DNA from: Thermodesulfovibrionales bacterium
GTDB lineage: Bacteria; Nitrospirota; Thermodesulfovibrionia; Thermodesulfovibrionales; UBA1546
Assembly: GCA_030018605.1 (NCBI GenBank)
Contig: JASEHP010000077.1
Span: forward strand, 1,167 to 7,342
Reading direction: 5' to 3'
Length of the DNA stretch: 6,176 nt
Shown one piece after another: positions 5,875-6,176 of the stretch (positions are counted from its first letter, which is position 1; every line of letters begins with the position of its first letter). The position numbers and the translations under genes were made by a program. The notes under the pieces are model-generated. The model did no database searches, was not told the origin of the DNA, and was given only the letters and a program-made list of their open reading frames with translations.

Positions 5875-5882
5875 AAGGAGGT
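5875..5882 (+). promoter_or_regulatory. Strong ribosome binding site for the transposase
   Basis: AAGGAGGT, a near-perfect Shine-Dalgarno sequence, lies four bases before the ATG at 5887. It starts three bases after the hairpin at 5849-5872, so folding of that hairpin could affect ribosome access. Confidence 0.75.
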
Positions 5883-5886
5883 ACCG

Positions 5887-6176
5887 ATGAAACATGAACA
5901 GCAGGTCGTAATAAAACGATGGATTCCGATATTGGCGGAATATGAGAAGACAAAGAGCAAGCAAAAGCCAAGGGCTTTTAAGACGATTAAAGCGCTTTGT
6001 GAGGCTCATCACATCTCAACCAAAGAACTCAGGAGATACCACAGGAGATGGATAGAAGCTAAAAAGGATCCTGCGGCAATACTGCCACAGAGAAGAGGAC
6101 CTAAGCCAGGGATAAGGAGAACGGCATTGTCAAGTCTTTTCTGTAAAATCTCATCAGGGCTTTATTCTCAAGGGTT
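5887..6176 (+). CDS. Transposase/integrase N-terminal DNA-binding region (partial)
   Basis: The frame is open for 96 codons from the ATG at 5887 to the end of the window. Residues about 30-60 are a basic helix-turn-helix: FKTIKALCEAHHISTKELRR (31-50), followed by YHRRWIEAKKD. Next comes PAAILPQRRGPKPGIRR (62-78), a basic linker typical of the region between the DNA-binding part and the DDE catalytic core in IS481-like and other integrase-fold transposases. The catalytic core would lie beyond the window. Residues after about 79 (ALSSLFCKISSGLYSQG) no longer look like the basic transposase sequence before them. A frameshift, small deletion or chimeric contig end near base 6124 is possible. Subfamily assignment is uncertain. 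Its role is DNA binding and movement of the element that interrupted the DUF401 gene. Confidence 0.65.
   Translation, partial: MKHEQQVVIKRWIPILAEYEKTKSKQKPRAFKTIKALCEAHHISTKELRRYHRRWIEAKKDPAAILPQRRGPKPGIRRTALSSLFCKISSGLYSQG

Larger units (their letters stand above)
5793..6176 (+). mobile_element. Left part of an insertion element carrying a transposase gene (right end outside window)
   Basis: The left edge is set by where the DUF401 protein stops matching its family, about base 5793. The first bases (aagggaaaaggggacgg) are purine-rich and unlike the coding DNA before them. There follow an imperfect hairpin at 5849-5872, a strong ribosome binding site and a helix-turn-helix transposase start. 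The right end and target duplication are not in the window, so exact terminal inverted repeats cannot be shown. Confidence 0.55.

Noticed and set aside
526..5960. Reverse-strand open frames of 60-103 codons (for example 526-756, 1611-1922, 1810-2097, 2683-2967, 5010-5282, 5679-5960)
   Set aside because: All lie opposite well-supported forward genes or, for the last, the DUF401/element junction, and show no family-like motifs.
1..6176. CRISPR array, tRNA or rRNA genes
   Set aside because: No regularly spaced short repeats and no tRNA or rRNA-like sequence was seen. No gene-free stretch exceeds about 100 bases.

Overview
This looks like a short contig or contig-end fragment from an uncultured Gram-negative bacterium. 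GC content is moderate (roughly 43-45% by eye). Genes are packed head to tail on the + strand with overlaps of 8-17 bases. Protein style and gene mix would fit Nitrospirota or a Desulfobacterota-like lineage, but no marker gene is present, so this is a low-confidence guess from general appearance.

Layout: (1) Bases 1-97 hold the tail of an incomplete upstream gene whose last 55 bases are repeated exactly at 487-541. (2) Bases 109-5265 form a compact unidirectional cluster, probably one operon. It encodes a small secreted protein with two cysteines (109-540), a PqqD-like protein (530-793), an ATP-grasp ligase (786-1832), a fold-type III PLP-dependent decarboxylase related to diaminopimelate decarboxylase (1816-3153), and a 701-residue fusion of a urea-channel domain with an M23 (LytM-type) zinc metallopeptidase plus an unidentified C-terminal domain (3160-5265). 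(3) After a 59-base gap comes the first ~156 codons of a DUF401-type integral membrane protein (5325-~5792), broken by foreign sequence. (4) Bases ~5793-6176 appear to be the left part of an insertion element: an imperfect hairpin, a strong ribosome binding site and the N-terminal DNA-binding part of a transposase running off the window.

The most interesting part is the central cluster. The decarboxylase begins with a short tail, KKPYEKPFITRQQGG, that resembles the YxxP-type leader recognised by PqqD-like RRE domains in RiPP (especially lasso peptide) systems, and a stand-alone PqqD-like protein is encoded two genes upstream. An ATP-grasp ligase between them could join a carboxylate to an amine. 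The final gene couples a small-solute channel to a peptidase. I infer a small-molecule or peptide-tailoring system in which the PqqD-like protein docks the decarboxylase through its N-terminal tail; substrate and product are unknown. The conserved motifs are read directly from the sequence, whereas the pathway is inference.

Caution: the repeat at the very start is exactly 55 bases, a common assembly k-mer size, and the window ends inside a probably multicopy transposase. Both ends look like assembly-graph breaks.
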